From Mesostigma viride (lineage: Eukaryota; Streptophyta; Mesostigmatophyceae; Mesostigmatales; Mesostigmataceae): DNA of 64,000 nucleotides. Positions within the stretch are counted from its first letter, which is position 1, and each line of letters starts with the position of its first letter. Made by a program: the position numbers and the translations under genes. The notes below the pieces were generated by a model. The model was not told the DNA's origin. It made no database searches and was given only the letters and a program-made list of their open reading frames with translations. Positions 12,949 to 22,887 of this stretch are shown here, piece after piece. The DNA is taken from positions 1 through 64,000 of the forward strand of contig RPFO01000241.1 of assembly GCA_009746045.1 (NCBI GenBank). Reading direction: 5' to 3'.

Positions 12949-13731
12949 TTATCTTTTCCTCTTTTGTTTCTTCCCCTTCCCGGACTCGCATTCATAACCG
13001 ACGTCCGCCATCCCCAAACGATGCAAAATTTTGTTGGAGCTCTGCATCTTCTCCAACAGTTCTTGATCCGATTCCTCCTTTGCACGACGCGCTTCCTCTG
13101 CCTTCGCCTTTGCGGCCTCCACATCTGCATCTATATCCGCCTTCACCACCATCCTGATCAAACGGTCCCGCTCCTCAGGCCTCTTCGGCAGTCCCACCGG
13201 CTCTGCGGCAAGAAGAGCCTCCAAAATATCCTTGTGCAGTCTTTGTGCTTCCACAAATCCATTATTCGTCATCAAGGTGTACGCGCATTCACGCGCCACA
13301 CCCTGCAAGGAATCCCCCATGGTAACGTTAAGCCCATGAGCAAACCCGTACGCGCTGTCCCCCTCTGCCAAAATCTCGAGGTGCTGCCTGTCGAGGCGCA
13401 CCAGCTCAACTTTCCGTTCCCCAGTGTGCGTTGCCGTGAAGTGGAGGACCGAGCGTGTCATTCCGGTCTTCCCCATCAACATCTGCAAACTTGCTACGTA
13501 TGCGATCCCACGAGCGCACACGTCCTCCAACTTCTCGGCAAAAGGTAGATGTGTCTTGCAATACACATCCAATCCCTCCAGTGGTCTATCACATCTAAGA
13601 AATCCACACCCCCCGTATGGATCCTTGGCATGTTGGTACTCGAGGTCGTGCGCTTGTAGGAACTTGTAATGTTCCGCGCACAGTCCCTCGACCCTTACGG
13701 GCTCCGTACAGATTTTGCATTTCGTTGCCAT
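12949..13731 (-). CDS. Zinc-binding protein with two C..C..C-x2-H motifs
   Basis: A 260-residue protein. Residues 5-21 read C5-x2-C8...C18-x2-H21 and residues 42-61 read C42-x4-C47...C58-x2-H61, two probable zinc-binding modules resembling the short C-x4-C...LC-x2-H fingers seen in WRKY19-like proteins. The C-terminal third is highly charged with a probable coiled coil (about residues 190-235, many Ala/Lys/Glu) and ends in a basic tail KGKKQKRKR that could be a nuclear signal. The ATG at 13731 is chosen because the fingers follow at once and a CAG lies directly before it; in-frame codons run further upstream. It is the first of a series of minus-strand genes with related N-terminal fingers. 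Function is unknown; DNA, RNA or protein binding are all possible. Confidence 0.75.
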   Translation of the reverse strand: MATKCKICTEPVRVEGLCAEHYKFLQAHDLEYQHAKDPYGGCGFLRCDRPLEGLDVYCKTHLPFAEKLEDVCARGIAYVASLQMLMGKTGMTRSVLHFTATHTGERKVELVRLDRQHLEILAEGDSAYGFAHGLNVTMGDSLQGVARECAYTLMTNNGFVEAQRLHKDILEALLAAEPVGLPKRPEERDRLIRMVVKADIDADVEAAKAKAEEARRAKEESDQELLEKMQSSNKILHRLGMADVGYECESGKGKKQKRKR

Positions 13732-13957
13732 CTGCGCAATTGCCATGAGTCCCATACAGCAGCCATTGTATAACAGGGGCAATGAGCACCGTCAGAACCC
13801 CCTCTGGCGTCTTTCTCACACAATTCTCAATCTAGTCTTTTTGTGCAATAATTGTTGGTTCAAAGAAGGTCCGTTCAAAGAAGTTTTATGAGACAAAATA
13901 AATTAGTTTCAATTACACGCATCAGATTAATCAAATCATATTTTCTCCCTCTCTTTC

Positions 13958-14530
13958 TTACTGAGCAATTCTGTCCATCCTGCCCCTCTTTGCCGGCTTC
14001 TCATCAATCTCCTCATCAAAATCACACACACGTCTAATCTGCTGTCTAATCTGCTCTACCAACCCCCCCTTGCGCATCAGGTCTTTCACCTCCCCCTTCA
14101 AGAGCGCTGTCACGAGTCGCGCGCACTCATACGCGGACTCCGTGGCCAGGTCCCTTCCCATATCATGCCACACTTTGGCCGTTGGACAGTCGGGATGGTC
14201 TCCCATGTAAGCCCACACATGCCTTGGCGGCTTGTCCTCTCCGCCTATCCCCTCTCCAGGTCGCATCTGTCCCACCTCCTCTATCACCCACTCTGCATCA
14301 CGCAGCATGAATCGAGGCTTCTTGTCAACATAGTACAAGACCAAAACCATGTTGTTGGGCCAAGGCTTCCACTTTTTCGTCACGATGTGACGGTCAATCG
14401 TCATCAGCCCGCTCTCGATTTCGGCAAACAACGCCCCCCATACGTCAGAATGCTTGGGACAGAACCACTCGCTGTCCGTCGGCATTCCTTCCCATTGACA
14501 ATCCGGATGTTCGCATCGAATGGGGTCCAT
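13958..14530 (-). CDS. Zinc-finger-like protein, unknown function
   Basis: A 190-residue protein from the ATG at 14530. It opens with C6-x4-C11...C24-x2-H27 (CEHPDC...FCPKH), the same finger type as in the neighbour at 12.9-13.7 kb, but only one copy. A longer frame extends upstream through further Cys residues, but the CAG|ATG context matches the other genes of the cluster. The middle is tryptophan-rich (KKWKPWPNNM, HVWAYMGDHPDCP) and the C-terminus is basic (KPAKRGRM). I do not recognise a catalytic domain. Upstream DNA holds single palindrome copies at about 14583 and 14619. Confidence 0.7.
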   Translation of the reverse strand: MDPIRCEHPDCQWEGMPTDSEWFCPKHSDVWGALFAEIESGLMTIDRHIVTKKWKPWPNNMVLVLYYVDKKPRFMLRDAEWVIEEVGQMRPGEGIGGEDKPPRHVWAYMGDHPDCPTAKVWHDMGRDLATESAYECARLVTALLKGEVKDLMRKGGLVEQIRQQIRRVCDFDEEIDEKPAKRGRMDRIAQ

Positions 14531-14724
14531 CTGTGCACATCGATATTTTTTACACCACCCGCAAACGCACGCATTCAGCAGGGTCAACGGCCGTTGGCCC
14601 TGTTAAATTCCACACATCCCAACGGCCGTTGGCCTTAGACGCACAAAACTTGACACCATCAGGCGATTTTTTCCAAATGATTCTTCTTTATTAAATAAAT
14701 TTACATTCATCCTAAAATCACATT

Positions 14725-15069
14725 CTAGTCAACATCCTCCCCATCTTTAGTGGGTTGCATTCGACCCCAATTGTCGTTCATAAAACTGACCAAAACATGA
14801 GCCGGAGTCCCCACATCCTCCTCACGCCTCAATTTACGCAATACACCTTTAGCAATTCCACCATACCCATCAACCTCCGACATCATCATGCCCACGCCAT
14901 CAAGACGTTCAGCGTGCAATTGCCCGTCCTCTTCGAGAACCAGATCGGGCAGGTCTTCCAGTTCGGCCTCCACAATCTCTATCAGGTTTTCCTTTGTAGT
15001 CTCCCCCCCTTCCTTTCCTTCTTTTCCGCACTCCATCCTACACCCTGCCCCTGCACAACCGACGTCCAT
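14725..15069 (-). CDS. Small acidic protein with Cys-rich start
   Basis: A 114-residue frame whose N-terminus (CAGAGCRMEC) again has closely spaced cysteines and whose body is rich in Glu and Asp. It sits in the same orientation between two related small genes with about 140-260 bp on each side. An AATAAA-like signal at about 14690 on the minus strand falls just past the stop. No domain is recognised. It may be a shortened member of the same zinc-protein group; coding status is likely but not certain. Confidence 0.55.
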   Translation of the reverse strand: MDVGCAGAGCRMECGKEGKEGGETTKENLIEIVEAELEDLPDLVLEEDGQLHAERLDGVGMMMSEVDGYGGIAKGVLRKLRREEDVGTPAHVLVSFMNDNWGRMQPTKDGEDVD

Positions 15070-15140
15070 GGCAAGTTAAGAAACGGACTCAGCTCACAGG
15101 ACATTTTGCAAGTCCAACGGCCGTTGGCGACCAAAAACAC

Positions 15141-15922
15141 CTAGTCGCATGCATTCCTTGCTCTCTCCACCAAAGCAGAGGCCAGGACGACCCTTTCCAC
15201 GACCTTTTCAATTTCCTCCCCCTCAGCATCAGCAACAACGGTCATGGCAAATCGGGCTTGGCGCTTAACCCCCGATGCCAGAACGGCAGCCATCTCCACA
15301 CGAGTTTTTGAGACTTCAACAGGTACAGGCAATTCGCCGACCGCAAAAGTAAGCCTTGCGAGGTGCGGGACCCACCAATCACCTTCCAAAAATCCGCAAC
15401 CCCATCCAATCATGAAATACAACAACAGGTCTGCGCCCATGGCGCCTGCGATATCCAAGTCGTCATGCGAAACAATCGCATGCACGTCATCCTCCGAGCA
15501 CAGCATCCATGTAAAAACGGCGTCCCCGAAACCTTGGCAGTAGGCATACGAGTCAAAGTCAGGGTGATTCAACATCCATTCCCGCGACCTGACCGCCATT
15601 CTTTCCAGACTTCCAGCACTGTCCACCTCAAAACTCAGGACAAGAGGTCCTTCACCAGCACTGGACTCGCCATGCACAAACAACAAGCCTCCTTTGATCA
15701 CCTCTTGCATCTCCCCTGACAACTTGGCGTGTCCATCACAAAAAGGCATGCAATCCGTCCCGAATGGAAGCTGGCAATCCCGGGCGATACACCCCCCTTT
15801 TTTGCAAACAAATCCTTCACCCTCCCTGCCATTCCCGTTCGCACGCTGACATGACGCACGCACAAGTCATCCCCTCCTGCTCTCGCTTCCTGGCACCACG
15901 CAACCGTGCATTTGACCGCCAT
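15141..15922 (-). CDS. Double zinc-motif protein, frameshifted at a homopolymer
   Basis: About 260 codons from the ATG at 15922. Frame 1 starts with C5-x4-C10...C21-x2-H24 (CTVAWC...LCVRH). After the run of six C and six T at 15792-15803 the second frame continues with CIARDC and FCDGH, a second finger, then a 200-residue body (YAYCQGFGDAVFTWMLC, FMIGWGCGFLEGDWW). A one-base change in that run would join both halves. Two fingers in series match the gene at 12.9-13.7 kb. The 5' leader (15923-15990) is almost identical to that of the next two genes, though those proteins are unrelated. Either an assembly indel or early decay explains the break. Confidence 0.65.
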
Positions 15923-15990
15923 CTGCGACCACCAACACCGTTTGATACACATTTCTCACCGTCAACGGCCGTTGGCTTGAAACAACAAGA
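15923..15990 (-). promoter_or_regulatory. Shared 5' leader with palindrome and CAG|ATG, copy 1
   Basis: Read on the minus strand, the block runs from the palindrome (AACGGCCGTTGACGGTGAG) through ATCAAACGGTGTTGGTGG to GCAG directly before ATG. Copies 2 and 3 lie before the genes at 16.8 and 18.0 kb with few changes. It could be a promoter/5' UTR, or an intron end supplying a 3' splice site. Confidence 0.65.
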
Positions 15991-16223
15991 ATGATTTATT
16001 ACTCGCACGAAAATCACACCATTTTCCAGCCTCCAACGGCCGTTGGCGCACGAAAAATGCACGAAAAAAATTTTTATTATGCATTTATTGATTACATCCA
16101 TAGTGCCACGTGGCGAATCACACCCAACTTTCCAGCTGCCAACGGCCGTTGGCGCAAAGAAAATCAAACCCTAATTTGCAGGTTCCAACGGCCGTTGGCG
16201 CAAAGAAAATCACACCCAACACT

Positions 16224-16841
16224 TCAGTCGCATAATCGATTCGCGTCAGTCACGCACTCGAACTTGTACTCCTGCCCCAGCGCGGACATCACCTCACGAA
16301 CCGCTTTCTCAAACTCGTCAACACCGTCGGGTCCCCACTCATGCACGTATTCCCTCAACCAGAACATGCAATCTCCAGCAGACACGAACAGCCGGTCGAT
16401 GATCAGGTCAGTGTGATGCTTGAAGTACTTGCCGTCCTTCAAGATGACCCATTCGAACCGTCCCACCTCCCCTAAACCCTTAAACCCTTCTCCCCTATCA
16501 TATGGCCGCGTCATCTGTATCCAACTTTCATTACCATCAGCATCGATCGACTGAAAACAAATTGGGCTGGGTATTGATGGATCATAGGGCCTTATAGCAC
16601 CACACCTCACAAGCACCTCCTCAAATGGCTCTACGGTCGGGTTTGGGAGTCCCCGACCCTCGATATTGAAAACAAGAGCCGCGGCCTTCGCGACATCCGG
16701 TTTCAAAAGAGACCTTTCACCCTCCTTGGGCTTAAAATCCAGCTTAATGTCCGGCAGAAGCCTGAGCGCGCTCTTAACCACTCCCAGAAGCCTGTCTTCC
16801 AAGTTGATCCACTCGCCCCCCTCCGTCCTGTAGAACGTCAT
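16224..16841 (-). CDS. Unknown protein, tandem paralogue 1
   Basis: A 205-residue single-exon protein beginning MTFYRTEGGEW. It is about 85% identical by eye to the gene at 17.4-18.0 kb, including FEWVILKDGKYFKHHTDL, GDCMFWLREYVHEWG and EFEKAVREVM. Relative to that paralogue it lacks about ten residues after EGGEWI. No known domain is evident; the fold looks mixed alpha/beta without membrane segments. The pair arose by tandem duplication of a roughly 1.15-kb cassette that includes the leader and the 3' block with AATAAA signals. Intact copies suggest recent duplication or selection. Confidence 0.75.
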   Translation of the reverse strand: MTFYRTEGGEWINLEDRLLGVVKSALRLLPDIKLDFKPKEGERSLLKPDVAKAAALVFNIEGRGLPNPTVEPFEEVLVRCGAIRPYDPSIPSPICFQSIDADGNESWIQMTRPYDRGEGFKGLGEVGRFEWVILKDGKYFKHHTDLIIDRLFVSAGDCMFWLREYVHEWGPDGVDEFEKAVREVMSALGQEYKFECVTDANRLCD

Positions 16842-16912
16842 CTGCAACCCACCGACACCGTTTGATATACATTTCTCACCGTCAACGGCCGTTGGCTTGA
16901 AAAAACAACAAG
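16842..16912 (-). promoter_or_regulatory. Shared 5' leader, copy 2
   Basis: On the minus strand, the palindrome-containing ACGGCCGTTGACGGTGAG, then ATCAAACGGTGTCGGTGGG and TTGCAG abutting the ATG. Nearly identical to copy 1 at 15923-15990 even though the two downstream proteins do not resemble each other. Confidence 0.65.
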
Positions 16913-17401
16913 AATTTTAAGATTTATTACGCGCACAAAGCACACACTAGTTTTCAGTCTCCAACGGCCGTTGGCGCACGAAAAATGTTTTATTATGCAT
17001 TTATTAATTACATCCATGGTGCCACGTGGCAAACCACACCCTACTTCCGGGTGCAAAGAAAATCAAACGCCAATTTGCAAGTTCCAACGGCCGTTGGCGC
17101 AAGAAAATCACACCCAAAATTTCTTCAGTCGCAGAATCCATTCCCCTCACGCAGACCATTTTCCAGCCTCCAACGGCCGTTGGCGCACGAAAAATGCACG
17201 AAAACAATTTTTATTATGCATTTATTGATTACATCCATATTGCCACGTGGCGAATCACACCCAACTTTCCAGCTGCCAATGGCCGTTGGCGCAAAATCAA
17301 ACCCTAATTTGCAGGTTCCAACGGCCGTTGGCGCAAAGAAAATCAAACCCTATTTTGCAGGTTCCAACGGCCGTTGGCGCAAGAAAATCACACCCAACAC
17401 T

Positions 17402-18046
17402 TCAGTCGCAGAATCGATTCGCCTCGGTCACGCACTCGAACTTGTACTCCTGCCCGAGCGCGAACATCACCTCACGAACCGCCTTCTCAAACTCGTCAAC
17501 ACCGGCACTTCCCCACTCATGCACGTATTCCCTCAACCAGAACATGCAATCTCCAGCAGACATGAACAGCCGGTCTGGAATCAGGTCAGTGTGATGCTTG
17601 AAGTACTTGCCGTCCTTCAAGATGACCCATTCGAACCGTCCCACCTGCCCCAAACCCTCAAACCCTTCTCCGGTATCATAGTGCCGCATGAACGGTATCC
17701 AAGTTTCCTTCCCATCCGCATCGATCCTCCGAACACGAATTGGGCTGGGTATTGATGGATCATAGGGCCTTATAGCACCACACCTCACAAGCACCTCCTC
17801 AAGTGGCTCAACGGTCGGCTTTGGAAGTCCCCGACCCTCAATATTGAAAACAAGAGTCGCGGCCTTCGCGACATCCGGTCTCAAATATGACCTTTCACCC
17901 TTGGGCTTAAAATCCAGGTTAATATCCGGCAAAAGCCTGAGCGCGCTCTTAACCACACCCCGAAGCCTGTCTTCCAAGTCGTCACGCTTTTGTTGCCATT
18001 CGGTGATATCGATCCACTCGCCCCCCTTCGTCCTGTAGAACGTCAT
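17402..18046 (-). CDS. Unknown protein, tandem paralogue 2
   Basis: A 214-residue protein starting MTFYRTKGGEW, paralogous to the gene at 16.2-16.8 kb over its whole length, with an extra segment DITEWQQKRD near residue 14. The start is fixed by conservation with its paralogue and by the CAG directly before the ATG. Its 3' flank (17150-17400) carries the same palindrome units, the TTTATTATGCATTTATTGAT block and the TGCCACGTGG motif seen 3' of paralogue 1. Function unknown. Confidence 0.75.
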   Translation of the reverse strand: MTFYRTKGGEWIDITEWQQKRDDLEDRLRGVVKSALRLLPDINLDFKPKGERSYLRPDVAKAATLVFNIEGRGLPKPTVEPLEEVLVRCGAIRPYDPSIPSPIRVRRIDADGKETWIPFMRHYDTGEGFEGLGQVGRFEWVILKDGKYFKHHTDLIPDRLFMSAGDCMFWLREYVHEWGSAGVDEFEKAVREVMFALGQEYKFECVTEANRFCD

Positions 18047-18112
18047 CTGCACACCACCGACACCGTTTGATATAAATTTGTCACCGTCAACGGCCTTTTG
18101 CTTGAAAAAACG
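18047..18112 (-). promoter_or_regulatory. Shared 5' leader, copy 3 (diverged)
   Basis: Same block as copies 1 and 2, but the palindrome has drifted (the GGCCGTTGG half is GGCCTTTTG on the plus strand, about 18090) and TGAGAAAT is changed to TGACAAAT. The CAG|ATG junction is kept. Confidence 0.6.
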
Positions 18113-18299
18113 CGCATCAAAATCACACACCAGTTTCCAGCCTCCAACGACCGTTGGCGCACGAAAAATGTTTTATTATGCATTTATTAATTACATCCAT
18201 GTTTCCACGTGGCAAACCACACCCTACTTCCGGTTGCAAAGAAAATCAAACCCTAATTTGCAAGTTCCAACGGCCGTTGGCGCAAGAAAATCACACCCA

Positions 18300-18400
18300 A
18301 AATTTCTTCAGTCGCAGAATCCATTCCCCTCACGCAGTCGAACAGGGGTACTGTTCCCCCAGCGCGGACATCGCCTCACAAATCGCCCTGGGGTACGATT
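18300..18400 (-). pseudogene. 3' relic of a third paralogue copy
   Basis: Minus-strand translation gives MSALGEQY in the position of MSALGQEY, followed by the same 3' flank beginning AGTCGCAGAATCCATTCCCC. The rest of the gene is missing and the neighbouring MYND gene begins at once. A further scrap of the same 3' flank lies at 17122-17157. Both mark unequal exchange in the cassette array. Confidence 0.65.
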
Positions 18401-18408
18401 TAGTCCCC

Positions 18409-19199
18409 TCAAAAAACCTTGAACATTTCACCTTTGAACTTGAAATGCACTTCACCCCCCATCCGAATTACAAGTCCGGCCAAATTGACACCAGACCAGC
18501 TGTCTGTAACGTCGCCGTGCATAGTGCTGAGAGACTTTCTCGCCTCACGATACTTGTTACACCACTTCTTGTGTTCCTCCCAGTCCGCACGCTGGCATTC
18601 GGCAGCACAATACCGGACGTCTCGACAACCCCCGCACTTGCGGTGGACACCCTCCATCACAGAGCACGCCTGATTCGAGCAACACTTTGGAAGCGAGCCC
18701 AGCATCGGCCCTCCCACCCCCGGGAGAACGATCATCCGTGAAAACGTCAATTTCACGGACTCGGAATTCCCGAATGTAAAATGGAAACCTTCAAACCCCC
18801 CCCCTCTACTCTCGCCGATACGGTCAATCTCGGCTGCGCCTCACTCGCGTCTGGAAATTTCCCCCACTGGTCTTTCTCCCACTGGTCCCACCCAACCTTT
18901 CCGACATACGACACCAAAAGTCGAAACTCGACGTCTCGATTGAGTGGAACCCGATCCGCCGGCGTGGGCTTGTAGAATCCGCCAGCCAAGGCGAAGTACA
19001 TGTCCAGCAACTGGAGATTAATCTGTCGTCCTACTGAGGCGAACGAGTCATACACGACCAAAACCGCAAACTGGCGACCCAGGCGCTTCTCGTGCTGCCG
19101 TACCCATCCGTGGATCTCGCGAGCCCGGTTAAGTACGTTTGCTGCCACGCAGGCAATCGCAGCGCGGGTCGAAGATTCCAGCTCGCCCGTCTCCGCCAT
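18409..19199 (-). pseudogene. MYND-finger protein, broken by a C9 run
   Basis: The N-terminal half (about 140 codons from the ATG at 19199; RQFAVLVVYDSFASVGRQIN, EFRLLVSYV) and the C-terminal half are in different frames. The latter has the MYND zinc finger: CGGCRDVRYCAAECQ followed by WEEHKKWC. The frames switch at nine consecutive C at 18796-18804. The intact paralogue at 24.6-25.4 kb shows the same order (RHLAVLLAFDSFSQ, EFRLLVSFI, then MYND) and proves the two halves belong together. MYND fingers mediate protein-protein contacts. I mark it as a broken gene, but a single missing base in the assembly would restore an ordinary gene of about 260 residues. Confidence 0.7.
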
Positions 19200-19244
19200 C
19201 CCTCCCCTGCGCCAATTGGCACGTGCGTAATACGTAAGTAATGT

Positions 19245-22200
19245 TTTTCAAGTCTAACGGCCGTTGGCTCACAACCCCCCTGTGGGAAGGGTGGATGCCT
19301 TACGAACCATTCAACCACATCTTTATGCTCAGCTAGATTTTTGGAGGCCTTTCTTGGAAGGCACATGGTAATAACCATCACTAAGCTGCATAAAAGACAC
19401 ATCCTGCCTTACTGCCACCAAATGAAACGAATGAAATGCACATGGTAATGTTTTTCAAGTCTAACGGCCGTTGGCTCACAACCCCCCTGTGGGAAGGGTG
19501 GATGCCTTACGAACCATCCAACCACATCTTTATGCTCAGCTAGATTTTTGGAGGCCTTTCTTGGAAGGCACATGGTAATAACCATCACTAAGCTGCATGA
19601 AAGACACATCCTGCCTTACTGCCACCAAATGAAAAGAATGAAATGCACATGATAATGTTTTTCCAATTCCAACGGCCGTTGGCTCACAACCCCCCTGTGG
19701 GAAGGGTGGATGCCTTAGGAACCAGTCAAGCCCCATCTTTATGCTCAGCTAGATTTTTTGGAGGCCTTTCTAGGAGAAAAATGGTAAATAGCCACCACTA
19801 AGCTGCATAAAAGACACATCCTGCCTTATTGCCACCCAATTAAACGAATGAAATGCACATGGTAATGTTTTTCAAGTCCAACGGCCGTTGGCTCACAACC
19901 CCCGTGTGGGAAGGGTGGATGCCTTACGAACCATTCAACCACATCTTTATGCTCAGCTAGATTTTTGGAGGCCTTTCTTTGAAGGCACATGGTAATAACA
20001 ATCACTAAGCTGCATGAAAGACACATCCTGCATTATTGCCACCAAATGAAACGAATGAAATGCACATTTTATTGTATTTCCAATTCCAACGGCCGTTTGC
20101 TCACAACCCCCCTGTGGGAAGGGTGGATGCCTTACGAACCATTCAACCACATCTTTATGCTCAGCTAGATTTTTGGAGGCCTTTCTTGGAATAAAAATGG
20201 TAATAGCCACCACAAAGCTGAATGAAAGATACATCCTGGCTGATTGCCAACCCACTCAAAGGAATGAAATGCACATGATAATGTTTTTCAAGTCCAACGG
20301 CCGTTGGCTCACAACCCCCTCTGGGAAGGGTGGATGCCTTACGAACCATTCAACCACATCTTTATGCTCAGCTAGATTTTTGGAGGCCTTTCTTGGAAGA
20401 AAAATGGTAATAGCCACCACTAAGCTGAATGAAAGATACATCCTGGCTGATTGCCAACCCACTCAAAGGAATGAAATGCACATGATAATGTTTTTCAAGT
20501 CCAACGGCCGTTGGCTCACAACCCCCACTGGGAAGGGTGGATGCCTTACGAACCAGTCAAGCCCATCTTTATGCTCAGCTAGATTTTTGGAGGCCTTTCT
20601 TGGAAGAAAAATGGTAATAGCCACCACTAAGCTGAATGAAAGATACATCCTGGCTGATTGCCAACCCACTCAAAGGAATGAAATGCACATGATAATGTTT
20701 TTCAAGTCCAACGGCCGTTGGCTCACAACCCCCCTCTGGGAAGGGTGGATGCCTTACGAACCAGTCAAGCCCATCTTTATGCTCAGCTAGATTTTTCAGA
20801 GGCCTTTCTTGGAAGAAAAATGGTAAATAGCCACCACTAAGCTGCATGAAAGACACATCCTGCCTTATTGCCACCAAATGAAACGAATGAAATGCACATG
20901 ATAATGTTTTTCAAGTCTAACGGCCGTTGGCTCACAACCCCCCTGTGGGAAGGGTGGATGCCTTACGAACCAGTCAACCACATCTTTATGCTCAGCTAGA
21001 TTTTTGGAGGCCTTTCTTGGAAGGCACATGGTAATAGCCACAACAAAGCTGCATGAAAGACACATCCTGCCTAACTGCCACCAAATGAAACGAATGAAAT
21101 GCACATGATAATGTTTTTCCAATTCCAACGGCCGTTGGCTCACAACCCCCCTGTGGGAAGGGTGGATGCCTTACGAACCAGTCAAGCCCATCTTTAAGCT
21201 CAGCTAGTTTTTTTGGAGGCCTTTCTAGGAGAAAAATGGTAAATAGCCACCACTAGGCTGCATAAAAGACACATCCTGCCTTATTGCCACCCAATTAAAC
21301 GAATGAAATGCACATGATAATGTTTTTCAAGTCTAACGGCCGTTGGCTCACAACCCCCCTATGGGAAGGGTGGAGGCCTTACGAACCAGTCAACCACATC
21401 TTTATGCTCAGCTAGATTTTTGGAGGCCTTGCTTGGAAGAAAAATGGTAAATAGCCATCACTAAGCTGCATGAAAGACACATCCTGCCTTATTGCCACCC
21501 AATGAAAAGAATGAAATGCACATGATAATGTTTTTCCAATTCCAACGGCCGTTGGCTCACAACCCCCTCTGGGAAGGGTGGATGCCTTACGAACCAGTCA
21601 ACCACATCTTTATGCTCAGCTAGATTTTTGGAGGCCTTTCTTGGAAGGCACATGGTAATAACCTTCACTAAGCTGCATGAAAGACGCATCCTGCCTTACT
21701 GCCACCAAATGAAAAGAATCAAATGCACATGATAATGTTTTTCCAATTCCAACGGCCGTTGGCTCACAACCCCCCTGTGGGAAGGGTGGATGCCTTACGA
21801 ACCATTCAACCACATCTTTATGCTCAGCTATATTTTTGGAGGCCTTTCTTGGAAGAAAAATGGTAAATAGCCACCACTAAGCTGCATGAAAGACACATCC
21901 TGCCTTATTGCCACCCAATGAAACGAATGAAATGCACATGATAATGTTTTTCCAATTCCAACGGCCGTTGGCTCACAACCCCCCTCTGGGAAGGGTGGAT
22001 GCCTTACGAACCAGTCAAGCCCATCTTTATGCTCAGCTAGATTTTTTGGAGGCCTTTCTTGGAAGAAAAATGGTAATAGCCACCACTAAGCTGCATGAAA
22101 GACACATCCTGGCTGCTTGCCACCCTATCAAACGAATAAAAAGCATAAGATAATGTTTTTCCAATTCCAACGGCCGTTGGCTCACAACCCCCTTCGGGTA
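19245..22200. repeat. 208-bp satellite, about 15 units with palindromic core
   Basis: Units of 204-211 bp recur with GGCCGTTGGCTCACAACCCC at about 19259, 19464, 19675, 19882, 20092 and on to 22170. Each has the palindrome (often TCTAACGGCCGTTGG), a run of C, GGGAAGGGTGGATGCCTTAC, CTCAGCTAGATTTTTGGAGG and an ATGAAATGCACATGATAATG end. Divergence between units is low. Short frames such as KASKNLAEHKD arise in every unit and are not genes. Confidence 0.95.
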
Positions 22201-22587
22201 GAGGCCTTACGGACCAGTCAGAAATAGTGTCCACCAAGCTGTTCCCCCCACACCCACAGTTGTCCTTGTCCACATACCTTTCCAGTACAGTTGTCCTCAG
22301 CTTCTCAGCAACGGGCGACTCCTCTCCTTGCTGCCTTGACAGATATCACATAAACAAAACACGATCACGAGAGCATCAGGATTGTTAGAGGTTTCCTCCA
22401 TCGCAAAACCGTAAGATACACACACCTCAAAAACCAACTTTCTTGTCCTCCCAAATAACATATGTTTTTAAATGTAAAATAAATCACATTCATATTCTGT
22501 CACTTGATTTAACCACACAATTTTTCAGGTCCAACGCCCGTTGGCATTACGCCTCTTCCCGGTAAAAGAGTATTTATTGCTCCAACC
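22200..22587. other. Unique sequence at the satellite edge
   Basis: The last 208-bp unit merges into unique DNA. A minus-strand open stretch (EKLRTTVLERYVDKDNCGCG, then LVDTISDWSVRPLPEGG) continues into the unit and resembles the frame DWFVRHPPFPQGG read through the satellite. It may be the ancestral exon fragment from which the satellite grew. Otherwise nothing is recognised; a diverged palindrome (CCAACGCCCGTTGG) is at about 22531. Confidence 0.3.
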
Positions 22588-22770
22588 CCACAAAAAACTC
22601 GTTCCGGACCTGATCGAAGCGAAGAGCACTGCCAGGGATCGGAGTCGAGCCAGATTTGTGTGCGGAACATGATGGCTGGCCTACCTCACTCCCCAACATC
22701 AATGTGGACCTGGGTTCGAACCCTGTCAGTGCTATTCGCTTCGAACAGTTCCGGAACGAGTTTTTTGTGG
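22588..22770. mobile_element. Foldback/MITE-like element with tRNA B-box in the arms
   Basis: The left end CCACAAAAAACTCGTTCCGG and the right end are reverse complements, and pairing continues inward for about 55 bp with scattered mismatches (GAGCACTGCCAGGG against CCCTGTCAGTGCT). The right arm contains GGGTTCGAACCC, a perfect RNA polymerase III B-box as in tRNA T-arms; the left arm has a degraded version. No protein is encoded and no clear target-site duplication is seen. Confidence 0.7.
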
Positions 22771-22887
22771 GTGTGGAGAAATAATGTCGACATTTTCGGT
22801 GACTGTTCAGCCTAAAAAAATCACAAGCAGATGCGACGGCCCCTCCATTAAACAAATTATCCACCACTGTTGCGCTACACTAGCAAT

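Noticed and set aside
19245-22200. Short frames such as KASKNLAEHKDVVEWF in each satellite unit
   Set aside because: They recur with the 208-bp period, often without a real ATG, and carry frameshifts between units.
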